DNA from: Unio delphinus
Taxonomy: Eukaryota; Mollusca; Bivalvia; Unionida; Unionidae
Reading direction: 5' to 3'
Assembly: GCA_029339505.1 (NCBI GenBank)
Contig: JAQISU010000115.1
Coordinates: 13,699,501 to 13,763,500 of the forward strand
DNA: 64,000 bases
Position numbers and translations under genes: made by a program
Shown: one piece after another, positions 23,771 to 38,200 of the stretch
Position numbering within the stretch: position 1 is the first letter of the stretch
Layout: each line of letters begins with the position of its first letter
Notes under the pieces: generated by a model
Database searches by the model: none
What the model was told of the DNA's origin: nothing
What the model saw: only the letters and a program-made list of their open reading frames with translations

Positions 23771-24684
23771 TAAATGATCTGACGAATCTCAATTGTTTAT
23801 TCCAGGAATCAGGTAATTAATGCACATCAGATGGTATCATATAAGTCCCTACAGCCAAACGGGTTATTTAATATAGGGATTGTATTATAGAGCTAATCGC
23901 GAATCCTGTATATTTTCTCAAACACGTAGTTATCTGCTATCCATCACCCACACCATACCTTCAAGATGAGATGCGTAATGTTTTTACTACCTCGACTAAA
24001 CTTACATGAAACTAAAATGTTTATAAAGTCTTTACTGTTGCAAGTCTATCCCATTAAAAAAGTAACAGAAAAAGCGAAAGGTAGCAAATTATTCAATTCC
24101 CTCCAATACAATAATACTGAACATAGGAAAAGAATTTACGGAATTGGGAAATTAACCTTAAAATAATCATAGACTTAGAAACACAAGTCCTGTTAATTTA
24201 AAGTTCTGAATAAACTTTCGCAGAAATCCAACTCAAGTCTAACGCTGAATGTATTGATGTGTTTGTGGTGAGCCGTCTTATGGTGTTGTATTAACAGTTG
24301 AAGCACAGTAATTCCAAGTTTGAATGCACTATGATTCCTAGTAAATGAAGAATCTTGTTTGTTTTATGGGTGATGTTTATCCAGAGAAAAAAAATCACTT
24401 GAATTAAGTAATTTAAAGAAATAAATTTCAGCAAGAGTGCACTAATAGACACAGAAAATTACAAATTGATTCTACAAGATCTTAAAGCACCAATAAATAA
24501 TATTTCCAATAATACAAGTATACTATCTTCTATTTGACCTCAGGTTACGTTTAACAATTTATAAAAAAAATATCACCATTACCTAATGGAATTGAACCTT
24601 CAAGAATATTCTGAATTTCGACAAATTAAAATAAACAACTTCCGATTTCACTTGAGCTTTTCCATTTACTCAAATCAGGCCTCA
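23771..24684. other. Unassigned stretch
   Basis: No gene or element recognised. Confidence 0.4.
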
Positions 24685-25130
24685 TCTGTGGGCTAAATAT
24701 CTTAACCCAAAGTAGAAAAGGCACATAATGAGACTTTTGGAAAAATTTGGCTAATTCCTACAAAGTTGTTCTTCACACCCTTAGGTAGGAACCAAATTTT
24801 GGATAAATGTATGATTAGCCTAAATTTGGCTGGTGTCTTTTATAAATCCCATGTATGGCTGCAAAAGACCCAACTCTAGGTAACTATGATTAGCCAAAAT
24901 TTGGCTAACTGCAATATTGTCCCTTTCCATAATGTATTGTATGACCTTTAGGCAGAAACCAAATTTTCGCTAAGGATTCCTGTTGCCTTGCTCAGCGAGG
25001 CTGGTGCACAGCTATGTCCTTTTAGCAAAATTTGGCTAGTGTCAGCAACAGCTTTTCAAAACAGCTGCATGTATGGCTGTTAGAATTTAAAAGCTCTATA
25101 ATTAGCCATGTTGGGCCATCTTGCTCAGTA
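24685..25130. repeat. Cluster of inverted and direct AAATTTGGCT repeats
   Basis: AAATTTGGCT(A/G) occurs about five times and its complement several times. One site is a perfect inverted repeat (AGCCAAA-A-TTTGGCT at about 24,893). GGTAGGAACCAAATTTT and CATGTATGGCTG also recur. It may be a decayed tandem array of a small palindromic element. Confidence 0.5.
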
Positions 25131-25195
25131 TTTCATTGCATACTGTTGTGCAAATGTAAGCTTATTATATTACTTTTTTAGAAAGTTGTTTTACA

Positions 25196-25221
25196 ATATA
25201 TATATATATATATATATATAA
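25196..25221. repeat. (TA)n microsatellite, short
   Basis: About 12 TA units. Confidence 0.9.
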
Positions 25222-25619
25222 AAGGGTCACACGTTTGAACAATTTTCAACTCGGGAACATTTTGATCACATTATTAGAGTTAAGGTAGGAACCGCTATGG
25301 ACATAATATGAAATGATGACAGCCTTCCAAGGAAGGAGACAGACAGAGGCGTTCGGAAGACTTCCGCTTGATAAGGCTTGGTATGGGAGCATGATAATAA
25401 TACCATTCGCATCAATTATGTACTAGGCTAAATTATAAATTTATTAATGAGTCGTGCATATATATAGCCGACATACGACTTTAAGCCAAATAGTGAACAA
25501 CCGCTGTGCAGCTTGACTGAGCACTGTTCACTATAAACGGCGTGTTGGGCAGAAACGTGGAATGCAGGATTTTATCTTAAAGCTTATCGTGTATTAACCT
25601 AAATCGCTATAAACGTTTG

Positions 25620-26060
25620 ACCCTTTGTCTTTATAAAACAATTGACATTAGAATTAAATTTCCGTTCGGAACCAATCAACATTTTAACATTGGAATTCCC
25701 TACCATCCCCTTGTACCATCGTCGTTTTAACCTATAAGCTAAGGTTAATGTCCCTATGACTCCAAATTCCATCATACACTGACAGTTAAATTCCCGTTTG
25801 GCTCTATAATACCGGTATAAAATTTGTCGATAATATCAGTATAGGATTTCTCGTTTGCCTCTGTTAACACTGACTCTATAATAGTATCCCTTTGTGAAAC
25901 CTATGACCAATCTTAATGTAGGAGTTCTCGTTAGGCTTTATACTAGTTCTCAATGTGCGCTTACGGGCTAATTGTTATGTCCGTTTGGCTTTATATCAGT
26001 TCATAATCTAAACCAATGGGCTAATGTTTATTCGCGTTTGGATCTATATTTGTTTATTCA
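25620..26060. repeat. Diverged tandem array, about 60-bp unit, about 7 copies
   Basis: The words AATTCCCGTTTGGCTCTATA, CTAGTTCATAATGT and GGCTAATGT recur in order roughly every 55-65 bases, each copy with many substitutions. Confidence 0.65.
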
Positions 26061-27076
26061 AATATTAGTAATTATGACAATTTCTTCATTCTCTTTCATA
26101 GTGATAATCAACTAATCAGGAATCATTATATATTATTTTTTATGATTCCCACAATGATTAATTTATTGTGCTGATGCACTCTTATGATGGGATAAAATGC
26201 TTAAGTAAATGAGAAATCCTAGCTATAGATCATAAATAAGTATTATGTTACCTTCGGCTCTTTGTCATGTTGGTACTAGTGTCTGTGGCTGATCTCAGTT
26301 ATGCTGGTTTACATGTATGTGACTGGACTCATTGTATTATGATGCTAAACTCGTGGCAACTTAAGTGCTAAAAGAGTTCTGTTTTGCAGCACATGTCATC
26401 GGCTAATATGTTGTGCAGAAGAAAAATCAAAATGAAAGAAATGTTTCTGATAGACTTTTATTTGCATATTATATAAAGTCAATATTACATGGGTCTAAAA
26501 GCGTGATTCATCGCTGAACAGGAAATGGACGTACACAATGATTGACAGTGCAAGGATTCGATTTCACTGCAAATTGCTTTAAAAGTACTTTTGCAAGGAT
26601 ATTGACGTATCAAAAAAGCTTATCAGATTTAACATCTATAAGGCAGACCTAATCCTGTCATTATGAAATACGAAAACTAAACGTTTTAAAGAAAACATAA
26701 CAACATACTATAATTATAATGAAATAAAATAATATATTTGTTTCATACATCGTGAATCCATCTTTTTACAAGAATGCCAAAAACTGCTCAACCAGTGAAT
26801 TGGACCTTCGATAATTGTTGTTTTACTTGATTCTTCTGTTTGTTTGAAACCTCCGATTTAGTGGTGCCAGCATTTTCGTGTTCGATATAAGAATCGATTG
26901 GGTCGGAAATCTTTTGTTTTGTTTTGTATGGCCACATTTTACTGATCTTCCGCAATGTTTCAATTACAAATGTTGAAATATTGAAAACAGTTTTGAATGA
27001 CGACAAACACCGATCATTAAATTTAAACTTCTCTGCACAAAATTCATATAAATATTTCTTTTAAATATGTTGCTCG

Positions 27077-27079
<3 letters not shown>
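26061..27079. other. Mostly unassigned
   Basis: Contains one minus-strand open frame that could be an exon (listed separately). Nothing else recognised. Confidence 0.35.
26788..27054 (-). other. Possible orphan exon, unknown protein
   Basis: The minus-strand frame is open for about 90 codons. It reads as a mixed-composition sequence (YEFCAEKFKFNDRCLSSF, then FVIETLRKISKMWPYKTKQK) with a lysine- and glutamine-rich C-terminus before its stop. A plausible acceptor (TTTTGTGCAG) lies just inside its upstream end. I do not recognise the protein and there is no neighbouring exon, so chance is a real alternative. Confidence 0.15.
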
Positions 27080-27157
<78 letters not shown>

Positions 27158-27178
27158 GTGTGTGTGTGTGTGTGTGTG
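27080..27178. repeat. (TA)n-(TG)n compound microsatellite
   Basis: About 37 TA units followed by about 12 TG units. Both halves are alternating purine-pyrimidine. Confidence 0.95.
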
Positions 27179-27232
27179 ACTGCGTATTATGCTAGGTAAA
27201 GATATGTTGTGACCAAATACCGTGCTTCTGGG

Positions 27233-27351
27233 CAGGGCCGGCGCTTCCGCTAGGCGAACTGGGCAGTCGCGGGTGGGGAGGGCGTGAGTGGAATGGTGGC
27301 GCCAGATATCTGATCTAGCCTAGGGCACCAAAATGCCTTGCACCGGTGCTG
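27233..27351. mobile_element. 119-bp hAT-like non-autonomous element
   Basis: The left end CAGGGCCGGCGC matches, as an imperfect inverted repeat, the right end GCACCGGTGCTG. Flanks are CTTCTGGG (27,225-27,232) and CTTATGGG (27,352-27,359), an 8-bp pair with one mismatch. hAT elements typically begin CAGGG, have short inverted ends and leave 8-bp duplications. The interior is G-rich and non-coding. Confidence 0.65.
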
Positions 27352-27359
27352 CTTATGGG

Positions 27360-28715
27360 TCTCTTGTTTTGCTTTCAGTGGAGCTGGTAATGCTACCTTT
27401 ACCAGTTTGCAAAATAAGACGATCGACTTGCTTAGTGAAAACGTCTACTTTTTAATTTTTAGGAAAGATTCAAAACAAATTAAATTCAGGTGCAATTTTA
27501 CACGGTTACTTTTAAACACTGTAGGAGGGCATTTTTTTCTTGATTGATGCTATAATTACATAATGCGAAACCTTATTGGAAGGATTTTTGTTTCTTTGCA
27601 TTTTGTCTTGTATCTAGACTCGATTTTCATTTTGACAAAAACTGAAATCTTAATTATAACGTTACGTTAATTTTTTAAGGTTGAGGCTTCAGGGTACGTT
27701 TAAAAAGATTATGCAAAACAAATATTGTTTCAAATATGTAAAGTCATTAAATTACTTGTTCCAGTATATTTGTAAAGAGAAGAACATAAACAAATAGACG
27801 TTGAGCCAGTATTGTATTATTGATGGCATAGCAACAATTATTTATATGCGTAAAGTAACTTATGCATGATGGGAAGATGCATACAAAATGCACACTATAC
27901 CTGTTGCTTTAGACAAAATATACCTTTCCATAACACACTTATTTCTCTTTTCACTGTCTTTACTCGCCAAGAAGACGAATCCAACTGCAGATAATATAGA
28001 TCATGATATGCAGTACCATACTGTTCAAATATATCTTGTTTGTTATGTCAAGTCTGTTGATTAATCCTACCAAACTACATAGACCGAGATCTCCAGACGC
28101 GGCTGGACTCGTTTTATAAGCGAGTATATATGTGATCAATTGCCTTGTTCTTCTGTAAATCAGAAATTTGTTTAAAAAATAAGTGTCTTAGTGACATTGC
28201 ATGCGACAACGAGGTTATCCGAAACTATTTCATATTATTGACCATTAACGAGTTCATCGAATACATTCATTTTGTTAAACATTAAAGGGTTTAATCACAT
28301 TATTTTGACCATTCAATAAGTTTTCCAAATAATGTTATATCTATGCCAGTTAACGATTACAAAAGTGTTGTTCATAGCTACTTTATTATTTCAATTCGTG
28401 TGAATAGTACGTGCAATTATGTCTTATCTGTAACTTCTGTTGACATAAGATTGGTTATTCCTCATGTTATATGCACGTGTGCGAAGTGGCTGAAGGGTGA
28501 ATTTGTACTGGATTTAAATTTTGTTTTCTAATACTGCTTTTAACATGAACTAATTTCTTGCCATTTTTTGTTTCATCTTAATATGACAAATTGCTTTGAC
28601 AATTACTGACGACGCATTTCATAATTACATGCCTAAGGGAAGAAAAAACGTAATATCCGAAGAGATTTCTTGAACTTCTACTAGATCAATATGAATCGGA
28701 TGGGATCCATTGGCA
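27360..28715. other. Unassigned stretch
   Basis: No gene or element recognised. Confidence 0.4.
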
Positions 28716-28755
<40 letters not shown>

Positions 28756-28770
28756 AAATTACCTAAATAA

Positions 28771-28847
<77 letters not shown>
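28716..28847. repeat. (AAAT)n and (AT)n compound microsatellite
   Basis: About 10 AAAT units, a short ATTACCT interruption, three more AAAT units, then about 36 AT units. Confidence 0.95.
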
Positions 28848-28849
<2 letters not shown>

Positions 28850-29836
28850 ATATGCGAGTTTGTTTAGACTTTAAGCCTTTCTAAAAATTAATAATAATGA
28901 CTTGCATACTGGAAACATTGATTTTGTAAAAACAAGGATGCTGTTAAGAAATCGTTATTACATATCGATCGTATGTTAATCTCCTGTAAAGGCGACACTC
29001 TACCATAAGAGAGATCGAGCACAATAATAGTTTAAAGCTAGTTCGGAGAATGGTGGAGGGGGCTTGCTTATAATTTAATATATTCTTTTTTAATTTTTTC
29101 ATTGTTTTCGATAATATTTTCGATAATATTTTCGATACGTTTTATTGGTTCTGAACAATTGAACGCTTGCGTTTTTCATTATTTACTGTATTTTTTTATC
29201 TTTAAAATCTAGTTATATGGAGAGAGTTTCCTTCTTCATTCTTTCTCGTAATGTGAATGCCTGTCTTAACTCTGACTTGAACAATGTTTTGTTCCCTGAT
29301 CAGATTGCAACCATTCGAGAGGGAATTGAAAGATGAAGAAAACTGTTCGACAATATCAAAATATTCGCTCGTCTCTTCGATGTCTTGAAATAAATTAAAA
29401 TATTCATTCCTTACGTACTTTACCCTGAAATCAGTTGAATAGATAACGAATGCCTTTTTGTAGAATATACAATTTGATTTGGGATAATATAATCTTATGA
29501 CCACTAATTGTTCTGTTGAATTTATAGGGTATTGAGAAAATCAATTTGTACCTCGCTGTTGGAAATCGGAAATATAGCAAGCTAGCGAGAGGGAATGAAC
29601 ATGCTACGCTAAAGGGAGCAACACAAATATGAATGACCAATGATGAATAAATAGAAGAATCATCTGAAAACGCATTCTGACGTGATACGAAAAGGTCTTC
29701 GGAGTTGTGCATACATAAGCCTAACAAATTCAGACACTTACCGTCAAAACATTTTTAGCTATGACATCAGTCAAGAGACGCAAATATCACCAATCAATAT
29801 TATAAATCAGTTACCTAGTGAAAGCATGGGCAAATG

Positions 29837-29837
<1 letters not shown>
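28848..29837. other. Mostly unassigned
   Basis: Has a 14-bp repeat (TTCGATAATATTTT, three copies at about 29,102-29,138) and a minus-strand open frame listed separately. Confidence 0.35.
29202..29504 (-). other. 100-codon open frame, possible orphan exon
   Basis: The frame has a mixed composition unlike the simple-repeat frames around it: an acidic stretch (FQDIEETSEYFDIVEQF), a serine-rich segment, then a polar tail (REQNIVQVRVKTGIHITRK). I recognise no family. It could be an exon, a decayed gene piece or chance. Confidence 0.15.

Positions 29838-29914
<77 letters not shown>
29838..29914. repeat. (TA)n microsatellite
   Basis: About 38 TA units. Confidence 0.95.
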
Positions 29915-29916
<2 letters not shown>

Positions 29917-30610
29917 GATTAAAACAATATTCAACCAATAAATCGTCTCTTCTTTCGAAAAATAGAAACCCTCAAGTGGTGAATTTAGTTATTATCATAG
30001 AAAAGAAAAAGTATTTACCATCTTTATGTAGCGAACACTGATGTGCTGAAATCCATTTTGAGAGCATTAATCAAGCTATTGGCATTGAGAAATCAACCGT
30101 TGCAAACACTGATGGATCTTTCAAGTGTTCCTTATCGAAGCCAATTTGTTTTAATTGGCATCAAACTTTAACTTTTATTGAATTCTGACATCAGTGCCAT
30201 CCAACCTGTATCATCAAGTAATTCAAGAAGAGTATACTGATTGCACATTATGTTGCATCAGGAATTTATTGTATACATTGTCAGTTTCACTACTAAAATT
30301 GCCATTTGATGAACATTTATATGAAGGCATGATTGTTGGATGCATGAATTTCAAATTTACTGTACTGCATTTGTGAACTGCATCATTTGATTCGAAACAA
30401 CATACACTTAACATATATTTACAGTCGGAATTTTATCTCATCATAAGAAACATTTACTATTTGTATCTACTTTTTTGCCTGAATATGATGTGGTTGGAAA
30501 ACATTCCATTAGAAGGGATGCCGGCAAATGTCCAAATGTTTTTCGAAACAGAGAAGAGTTTATATACTCCAACAAGTTACCAGTTAAATATGTTTATCAT
30601 GGACCCCAAA

Positions 30611-30612
<2 letters not shown>
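29915..30612. other. Unassigned stretch
   Basis: No gene or element recognised. Confidence 0.4.

Positions 30613-30677
<65 letters not shown>
30613..30677. repeat. (TA)n microsatellite
   Basis: About 32 TA units. Confidence 0.95.
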
Positions 30678-31990
<1,313 letters not shown>

Positions 31991-32275
31991 GATTTGAAAG
32001 ATTCATTACCAACATATTATCGACACTCATAAACCATCATTATATTTATTATGTTACCCTTATACTTACTTCAGACATGCTCACTGGCAGAAACCAGCTG
32101 TATTCTCTTGGTACTGTTATGTCTTTGATTGAAATGTGTTGTTTTAAACATATTTCATTGTCATAATAGGAAACTGTGGGACCGGGTACATGTAATGACA
32201 ACCTGAATTAGCTCTCTTTGACTTATTGATACATATATTGCAATATATTCAAAATGACGACACAATGAAACTGAG

Positions 32276-32277
<2 letters not shown>

Positions 32278-32339
<62 letters not shown>
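32278..32339. repeat. (GA)n microsatellite
   Basis: About 30 GA units with one AA interruption. Confidence 0.95.
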
Positions 32340-32439
32340 TCACAATTTGAGTAAGTTAGATATTGGCTTGCCGGTAGTAAAATTCTAAATTTGTCATTTG
32401 CATTGCCCTGTCCCCTTAGCAGAAAATCTAGGCTGATAG

Positions 32440-33616
32440 TCGCATATGACATCGAAAGTAAATTTCACATCAACCCAGATCATTGTATATTGTACCTGGG
32501 ACAGAACATGGAAAAGTGCATTGTGGTGTCGATACAACCGCATGAACAATAAGGTGGGTTATCAAGTTGAACACTGTCAATATCAGCTTCCATAAATAAC
32601 ATTTTGTCGTAATCTAGTACGGACACTGTCCAGAGTTTAATTAATAAAACTTGGAAATAAACACTTTTTCAAAGTACTGTAAGGCATGGTACATAGATGG
32701 TCCTGTTCGAGGTTGTTCCACAAAGATACTGTTTGGGATATAAAAAATAATTTGGAAGAATTTGGCCAGAAACTGCAAACAAACATATTATTTGAACGTC
32801 GAAGGTAATAATTTGTTTCTTCGGACACAAGAGGACGGATAAACTAATTGCTAAGACTGGGGATTGCCTCGTTGTAATCTTGTCGAGTATATTTTACTTC
32901 TATCTTTTTCTTTTAGACTGCAGACTTTTCCCATCCTGTTTCAAACTAAAGAGACTGCCTACTAGTGCATTTTAAAAATCCTGTAACTTTTCTTGCCGCC
33001 TTGAGCTGTTTTTTTTTTCCAATTCTGTCTGAATCAACCAACAACCATCCGTAAAAGACTACACTGGCTTATTCCAAGATAGATCTAGTACAGGTCGTAT
33101 ATAGCCGTGATAAAATGGGACTTCATTTTAGTTTGTGTAGATCTTTCACTAGCTGTCGTTTTTAAAGACTATTTTGACATGTCAATTTGGCATTGAAAAC
33201 GTAGTACTCTTTGATGGTGATAGGAATTCACATATTCAATGTCAATATTATCCAAACCATTCAGAATGATTGGTTTCTCCGTTTATGCGTTTATGAGAAA
33301 CATTACCACTATTTGGATTTTGTTTTAATAAACTTTAACACCTATTTCTTGGATTAGTTTTTGCAGTTTTGTTAGATCATCATTCATGACAAGCTATAAT
33401 GTAGAGATGTGCCATTTGCAAAACAGAACTTGTGACAGAGCTCATACCATTGACAATATCGTTTACATAAATTAAAAACAAGAGTGGCCCAAGCACAGAT
33501 CCTTGCGGCGCAAAAGCGTTTATATTACAATTGTTCTTACATCTATATTTATTTAAGAAATAATCTATATAGCTTCCCTCAAATGTTAATGCGCTTACAA
33601 ACTGTATCATCGCCAA
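32440..33616 (-). pseudogene. Decayed Jockey-like LINE reverse transcriptase and C-terminus
   Basis: On the minus strand the frame at 33,616-33,380 contains APQGSVLGPLLFLIYVNDIV, the RT motif B block of non-LTR elements, then a corrupted YADD region. Downstream on the same strand, in shifting frames, come YYLRRSNN...SLWNNLEQDH (the usual WN.LP tail) and a CSCGCIDTTMHFSMFCPRY segment. That last piece matches the C-terminal cysteine-histidine motif of Jockey-type LINEs. Several frameshifts and stops separate the blocks. It is a 5'-truncated, old copy, distinct from the LINE at 10.4 kb. Confidence 0.75.
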
Positions 33617-33892
33617 AATTAGATGCAGTGGGGATTTTTTTCTTCAGGATATAGAAAGGTATCCGCAAGGGTATGCATTTCCACTTATCGTTAGGATAAC
33701 ACGTTCCCCGCAGTTTTAATCCTCTTGTATTCTAGCTGCAGTTGTGAGTATTTGACGGTTATGTTAATAAATGTTGCTGATGTTAAAACAAAGAACAAAA
33801 TCACGTCAGTCTATTTACGAAACTTGGCTTTCTCATCTTGTACAATCTGAAAATGAAACGTTGCCTCAAAACATTTTGAAAGCAAAAATTTC

Positions 33893-33893
<1 letters not shown>

Positions 33894-33971
<78 letters not shown>

Positions 33972-34066
33972 AGAGAGAGAGAGAGAGAGAGAGAGACGGG
34001 GAGAAAGAGGGAGAGGAGGGAGAGAGGCTGGGAGGTAGGGAGGGAGCGGGGAGGGAGGGAGGGAGA
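33894..34066. repeat. (TA)n-(GA)n-(GGGA)n compound array
   Basis: About 37 TA units pass into about 13 GA units and then into a G-rich tract with many GGG and GGGG runs separated by one to four bases. The G-rich part could fold as a G-quadruplex. Frames on both strands are repeat artefacts. Confidence 0.95.
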
Positions 34067-35263
34067 CAAACAAACATACAGACTGAGAAAGAATATGTTA
34101 AAGTTTACAATTCGATTTGTCTATACCTTGCTACTCAAGAGTCATTCTTTACTCCATTATCATTAACGTCAATATTTTGTTGTACGTAGGTCCCAGACTA
34201 TGAAAGGTTTGTGAAAATGTTTTCACAATTATAATTTTAAAAAAAGCATGTTTTGAGAGAATGACGTCAACAACGAACTTAGGAATTAGCAGCATCCACA
34301 TCAATATCCATACTTTCTCCCATTGCAATAAATCCCATAGAGCAGAAATTCAGTAGAAGCATATGTAGTAAAATGAATCAGTAAAACAAGTGCACTATTC
34401 AGCAATAAACTGCACATTATTTCATTATTTGTAGAATGGAATATTATATATGAGGTATTGAGGATTACATACTGTCACACTCAGGGAAAGACTAATGATA
34501 TTTAAACTCATTGCATTAAAATAAGAGGACTTTTTCAATATTCAGTAACGATGTAATGCTAATTAATCTACATCAGAGATGAAAATAAAACTTTTAAAAA
34601 CGAATATTTATCTATAGATAGGATTATCGTGGCATGTGTGCTTAACCATTTAAATATTGTCTTTAGTACCACACCAACGACGCATACTTTTTTATCACCT
34701 CGCGGTCCAAACACAGCAAAACGGTAAATGTTTAGTGAGAATGTCATATTTAGACATCTATCCAAAGAGCAATTTCAAACACTCATGTGGCCTGTAATGC
34801 GCATCCTTAGTTACACATTCATCATAGAAGTAAGTTTATTTATTATTATTGTTAATATTCTAAAATTAAATATGAAGCATGTTCACTACTGTAGAACGTT
34901 TGAATGGGAAAGTATGTTGAATTCTGAGAGATATTGAATCAAATTGATTAATAATCACTTGATTGATATGCATTGAGAACAATCGAAATAGTATGACAAT
35001 ATACCGGCGTTTAGGTACGATCTTTAAGAGAAGATTCAAACAGAAGTGTGCACATCGCCCTACATGATCAATTGTAAAATTAGATTGAGCTACTTCATAA
35101 ACATATAGCTAATTTGATTATGTTCTGTTTTGTTGTTAGTTATTGATTCGATATTTTGAAGCAACTAGCTACATTGGTCTCTAGCGTTTCCTCAAGCCAC
35201 GCCAAATATAAATTGTACAACATTACCAACATCTCTATACAAATGTTATTTAAAAAATACTAA
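34067..35263. other. Unassigned stretch
   Basis: No gene or element recognised. Confidence 0.4.
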
Positions 35264-38200
35264 TTCAGTCATAGTCATAGGATGGTTTCAGTCATAGGTT
35301 GCTTTCAGTCATAGGTTGGTTTCAGTTACATGATGATTTCAGTCATATCATGCATTCAGTCATATGATGGTTTCAGTCATAGGATTGTTTCAGTCACATG
35401 ATTGTTTCAGTCATAGGATTGTTTCAGTCATAGGATGGTTTCAGTAAGAAGATGGTTTCAGTCAAATTTGTTTTTTAGTCATAGGTTGGTTTCAGTCTTA
35501 TAATCGTTTCAGTCATATGATGGTTTCAGTTTTACGATGGTTTTAATCATTTGATATTTCAATCATATGATGGATTCATTCATAGGATGGTTTCAGTCAT
35601 AGGATGATTTCAGTCATAAGATGGAATCAGTCAAGGATGGTTTCAGTCTTATGATGGTTTCAGTCTTATGATGGTTTCAGTCATAGGATTGTTTCAGTCA
35701 TACGATGATTTCAGTCATAAGACGGTATCAGCCATATTTTGGTTTCAGTCATGGGATGGTTTCATTTATAGGATGGTTTTACTCATAGGATGGTTTCGGT
35801 CATATGATGGTTTCATTCATAGGTTAGTTTTAGTCTGATGATGGTTTCAGTCATAGGATGGTTTCAGTCATAAGATGGTTTCAGTCATAGGATGGTTTCA
35901 GTCATACGATCATTTCAGTCATAAGACGGTTTCAGCCATATTTTAATTTCAGTCATAGGATGGTTTCATTTATAGGATGGTTTCAGTCATAGGTTTGTGG
36001 CAGTCATAGGATGGCTTTAGTCATAAGATGGTTTCTGTATTAGGGTGGATTTAGTCATATGATGGTTACAGTCAGAGGACTGTTTGAGTCATAGGATCAT
36101 TTCAGTCATATGATGGTTTCATTCATGGGTTGGTTTCAGTCATAGGATGGTTTCAGTCATTTCATGGTTTCAGTCATAGGTTTGCTTCAGTCATAGGATG
36201 GTTTCAGACATATTATGGTTTCAGTCAGATGACTCTTTCAGTCATAAGACTGTTTCAGACATACGATGATTTCAGTCAAAAGATGGTTGCAGTCACAGGT
36301 TGTTTTAAGTCACATACGATAATTTTAGTCATAGGTTGGTTTCAGTCATAAGATGATTTCAATTATAGGTTGGTTTCAGTCATAGTATGGTTTCAGTCAT
36401 ACGATGATTTCAGTCATAAGACGGTTTCAGCCATATTTTGGTTTCATTCATAGGATGGTTTCAGTCATAGGCTGGTGGCAGTCATAGGATGGCTTCAGTC
36501 ATAAGATGGTGTCTGTATTAGGATGCATTCAGTCATATGATGGTTACAGTCAGAGGACTGTTTCAGTCATAGGATCATTTCAGTCATATGATGATTTCAT
36601 TTATAGGTTGGTTTCAGTCATAGTATGGTTTCAGTCATAGAATTGTTTCAGTAATAGGATGGATTCAGTACATGTGATTTTTCAGGCATATGATGGTTGC
36701 ATTCATAGGTTGCTTTCAGTGATAATATTGTGTCAGTCTTAGGATGGTGTCAGTCATATGATGGTTACAGTCATACGATGGTTTCAGTGTTAGGATGTTT
36801 TCAGTCATATGATGGTTTCAGTCAGAGGATTGTTTCAGTCTTATGATGGTTTCCGTCCTATGATGCTTTCAGTCATAGGATGGTTTCAGTCAAGGGATGG
36901 TTTCAGTCATAGCATGGTTTCAGTCATACGATGGTTTCAGTCACATGATTGTTTCAGTCATAGGATTGTTTCATTCATAGGTTGGTTTCAGTCATACGAT
37001 GATTTCAGTTATATGATGGTTTCAGTATTATGATGGTTTCAGTCATACGATGGTTTCAGTCATAGGATGGTTTCAGTCATAGGATTATTTCAATCAAAGG
37101 ATGGTTTCAGTACATATGATTTTTCAGTCATATGATGGCTTCATTCATTGGATGGTTTCAGTCATAGGATGGTTTCAGTCATATGATAGCTTCATTCATA
37201 GGATGGTTTCAGTCATAGGATGGTTTCAGTTATATGATGGTTTCAGTCATAAGTTGGTGTCAATCATAGGATGGTTTCAGTCATAAGATGGTTTCATTAT
37301 TAGGATGTTTTCAGTCATAGGATTTGTTTAGTCATATGATGGTTTCAGTCAGATGATTATTTCAGTCTTATAATGGTTACAGTCCTATGTTGGTTACAGT
37401 CATATGATGGTTTCATTCATACGTTGGTTTTAGTCTGATGATGGTTTCAGTCTTATGATGGTTTCAGTCATAAGATTGTTTCAGTCATATGATGGTTACA
37501 GTCATACGATGAGATCAGTAATAGGATCGTTTCAATAAGAGGATTGCTTCAATCATAGGCTGGTTTCAGTCATAAGATGGCTTCAATCATAGGTTGGTTT
37601 CAATCATCGGATGGGTTCAGTCTTGTGATGGTCTGAGTCATAGGATGATTTCAGTCATAGGATGGTGTCAGTCATACGATTGTTTCAGTCATAGAATGGT
37701 TGCAGTCATAGGTTTGTTTGGAGTCATAGAATAATTTTAGTCCTAGGATAGTTTCAGTCATATGATTGTTTCATTCATAGGATGGTTTCAGTCATAGGAT
37801 GGTTTCACTCATAGGATGGTTTCAGTCACATACGATAATTTCAGTCATAAGATGGTTTCAGTCATACGATGGTTTTCAGTCATACGATGGTTTCAGTTAT
37901 AGGATGGTTTCAGCCATAGGATGGTTTCAGTCATAAGATGATTTCAGTCATAGGTTGGTTTCATTCATACGATGGTTTCAGTTATATCATGATTTCAGTC
38001 ATAGGTTTGTTTTAGTCATAGGTCGTCTTCAGTAAAGATGGTTTCAGTCATAGAATGGTTTCAGTCACATACGATGTTTTCAGTCATAGGAATGTGTTTT
38101 AATGACAGGTCTGTTTTAGGCATAAGATTTTTTCAGTCTTACGATGATTTCAGTCATAAGATGGTTTCAGCCACATAAGATAGTTTCAGTCACATAAGAT

